Source: Peptostreptococcus porci
GTDB taxonomy: Bacteria; Bacillota; Clostridia; Peptostreptococcales; Peptostreptococcaceae
DNA: 64,000 bases
Direction of reading: 5' to 3'
Assembly: GCF_009695815.1 (NCBI RefSeq)
Contig: NZ_VUNE01000001.1
Coordinates: 744,001-808,000, forward strand
The notes beneath the pieces were generated by a model that saw nothing but the letters and a program-made list of their open reading frames with translations, searched no databases and was not told the origin of the DNA. A program made the translations under genes and the position numbers. Each line of letters opens with the position of its first letter. Within the stretch, counting starts at the first letter, position 1. This document shows positions 62,571 to 64,000 of the stretch, in pieces.

Positions 62571-64000
62571 ATGGAAGATATTAAAAAGAAATATATTATG
62601 GCACTTGACGCTGGTACAACAAGCTGTAGAGCGATTCTATTCAACGTAGATGGAACAATCCACAAATTGTCACAAAAGGAATTTAAGCAATATTATCCTG
62701 ATGATGCTTGGGTGGAGCATGATGCACTTGAAATCTGGGGAACTATGATGGGAGTGATGAGAGAAGTTATAGAGTTCTCTGGTATATCGCCGAAAGAAAT
62801 TCATTGCATAGGGATAACAAATCAAAGAGAAACAACTGTTGTCTGGGACAAAAATACCGGCAAACCGATTTATAATGCCATAGTTTGGCAGTGTAGAAGA
62901 ACTGCTCAAATGTGTTTGGAATTTGAAGAAAAAGGGCTTGGAGAAATGATAAGGCTAAAAACAGGGCTTCCTATAGATGCCTATTTCTCAGCCAGCAAAA
63001 TAAAATGGATACTAGATAATGTTGATGGAGCAATGGAAAAGGCAAATAATGGAGAGCTGTTGTTTGGAACTATAGATACTTGGTTAATTTGGAATCTTAC
63101 GAGAGGAAGGGAACACGTAACTGACTACTCAAATGCTTCAAGAACCATGCTGTTCAATATAAATGAATTGGCATGGGACGACGAGCTATTAGAGCTTTTT
63201 GGAATACCGAAAAGCATGATGCCAACTCCAATGCCTTCTAATTCCATATTCGGTCACACTGATAAGGAAATGCTTGCAAGCTCTCAAATTCCTATTTCAG
63301 GCTGTGCAGGAGATCAGCAGGCGTCCTTGTTTGGGCAGAAATGTCTCGATATAGGTGATGTGAAAAATACCTATGGAACTGGATGCTTCGTAATGATGAA
63401 TACAGGAGAAAATATTATAAGGTCTAACAATGGCTTGATAACTACTATTGCATGGGGGATTGGTGACAAGGTTCAATATGCTCTTGAAGGAAGTATTTTT
63501 GTTGCTGGATCACTGATTCAATGGCTTAGGGATAGTCTAAGAATGCTGAAAACTTCCGAACAGAGTGAAAAATATGCCACAGCAGTTGAAGATAACAATG
63601 GAGTTTATGTTGTACCAGCTTTTACAGGGCTTGGAGCACCATATTGGGATATGTATGCAAGAGGTACAATCGTGGGCTTGACAAGAGGGGCAACAAAGGA
63701 ACATATTATCAGAGCATGTTTGGAATCTATAGCATATCAAAGTAAGGATGTTATTTTGGATATGCAAAAGGATTTAAATTCTCCTATAAAAAAACTAAAG
63801 GTCGATGGCGGTGCCAGCAATAATAGTTTTTTGATGCAGTTTCAAGCCGATATACTGGGGATTGAAGTAAAAAAATCATATTTGTCTGAAAGTACGGCAC
63901 TTGGAGCAGCGTTATTGGCAGGCTTGGGATGTGGAGTATACGATGATTTATCCGAAGTAAGAAGTATGTTATTTGACGAAAAAAAATATTCCCCTGACAA
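62571..64000 (+). CDS. glpK: Glycerol kinase, cut by the window end
   Basis: Phosphorylates glycerol in the cytoplasm. About 476 codons are present and no stop occurs before base 64000, so some 20 residues are missing. FGGY motifs are [19 protein letters not shown] at the N-terminus, [11 protein letters not shown] near 84 and [13 protein letters not shown] near 410. The start ATG follows GGAGGTGG, 33 bases after the hydrolase gene, and no terminator lies between, so both may share a transcript. Confidence 0.95.
   Translation, partial: MEDIKKKYIMALDAGTTSCRAILFNVDGTIHKLSQKEFKQYYPDDAWVEHDALEIWGTMMGVMREVIEFSGISPKEIHCIGITNQRETTVVWDKNTGKPIYNAIVWQCRRTAQMCLEFEEKGLGEMIRLKTGLPIDAYFSASKIKWILDNVDGAMEKANNGELLFGTIDTWLIWNLTRGREHVTDYSNASRTMLFNINELAWDDELLELFGIPKSMMPTPMPSNSIFGHTDKEMLASSQIPISGCAGDQQASLFGQKCLDIGDVKNTYGTGCFVMMNTGENIIRSNNGLITTIAWGIGDKVQYALEGSIFVAGSLIQWLRDSLRMLKTSEQSEKYATAVEDNNGVYVVPAFTGLGAPYWDMYARGTIVGLTRGATKEHIIRACLESIAYQSKDVILDMQKDLNSPIKKLKVDGGASNNSFLMQFQADILGIEVKKSYLSESTALGAALLAGLGCGVYDDLSEVRSMLFDEKKYSPD

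Noticed and set aside
1-64000. Hidden mobile element, prophage or defence island
   Set aside because: No integrase, transposase, phage, restriction or toxin genes, no target-site duplications, and gene order is that of a core chromosome.

Overview
The window is a contiguous stretch of an AT-rich chromosome of a low-G+C Gram-positive anaerobe of the class Clostridia. The evidence is the dprA-topA-codY order, T-box leaders, TTG/GTG starts behind AGGAGG ribosome sites, a D-alanylation (dlt) operon, WalR-type boxes, a class A sortase, RNase J and IreB. A Peptostreptococcaceae-like oral or mucosal commensal is a reasonable guess from gene content, but it is only a guess. I found no rRNA, tRNA, CRISPR array, insertion sequence, prophage or conjugative gene; this is core chromosome with a few lineage-specific surface genes.

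Layout. 1-6300: DNA processing and topology (dprA, topA), the global regulator codY, rarA, an Rrf2 regulator. 6400-14520: tRNA and stress genes (mnmA, a T-box leader with alaS, ireB, a phosphatase-like polytopic membrane protein, ruvX, a Fur-family regulator). 14700-21510: a YdjM-like hydrolase, RNase J, a site-2 protease homologue, scpA and scpB, a MarR regulator, a sirtuin. 21720-29970: envelope genes, with an SH3b/glucosaminidase autolysin behind a WalR box, then dltD-dltX-dltA-dltB-dltC and gltX. 30660-37520: sialic acid and amino-sugar catabolism (nagB divergent from nanE-nanA-transporter-nanQ-nanR-nagA) with three matching operator-like palindromes in the divergent promoter region. 37900-40150: purC-purF. 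40350-45290: topoisomerase III, a TtcA-type thiolase, a DnaQ-type exonuclease, a stand-alone GT51 glycosyltransferase. 45480-51120: POT-family peptide transporter, sortase, PTS-IIC-like permease, M3 oligoendopeptidase with a structured leader. 51270-54200: guaB, xpt, a transaldolase-like enzyme. 54200-64000: a decayed small gene, a WalR-box secreted protein, a frameshifted asnB followed by a 19-bp minisatellite, a Big/FN3-like surface protein, a T-box leader with asnS, an alpha/beta hydrolase lacking its histidine, and glpK running off the end.

How the genes fit together. Peptide uptake (POT) and cytosolic oligopeptidase fit an amino-acid-fermenting lifestyle overseen by CodY. The nan/nag block converts host sialic acid to fructose-6-phosphate, apart from a missing ManNAc kinase. 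The dlt genes, GT51 enzyme, autolysin, sortase and WalR boxes form an envelope theme. Asparagine supply appears affected: asnB is broken by a frameshift while asnS keeps an Asn-specific T-box.

No clearly new multi-gene defence or biosynthetic system is visible. The best leads are the structured leader before the M3 peptidase, the WalR box in front of an unrecognised secreted protein, the phosphatase-like membrane protein in the ireB operon, the three-site nan/nag operator region and the asnB frameshift.
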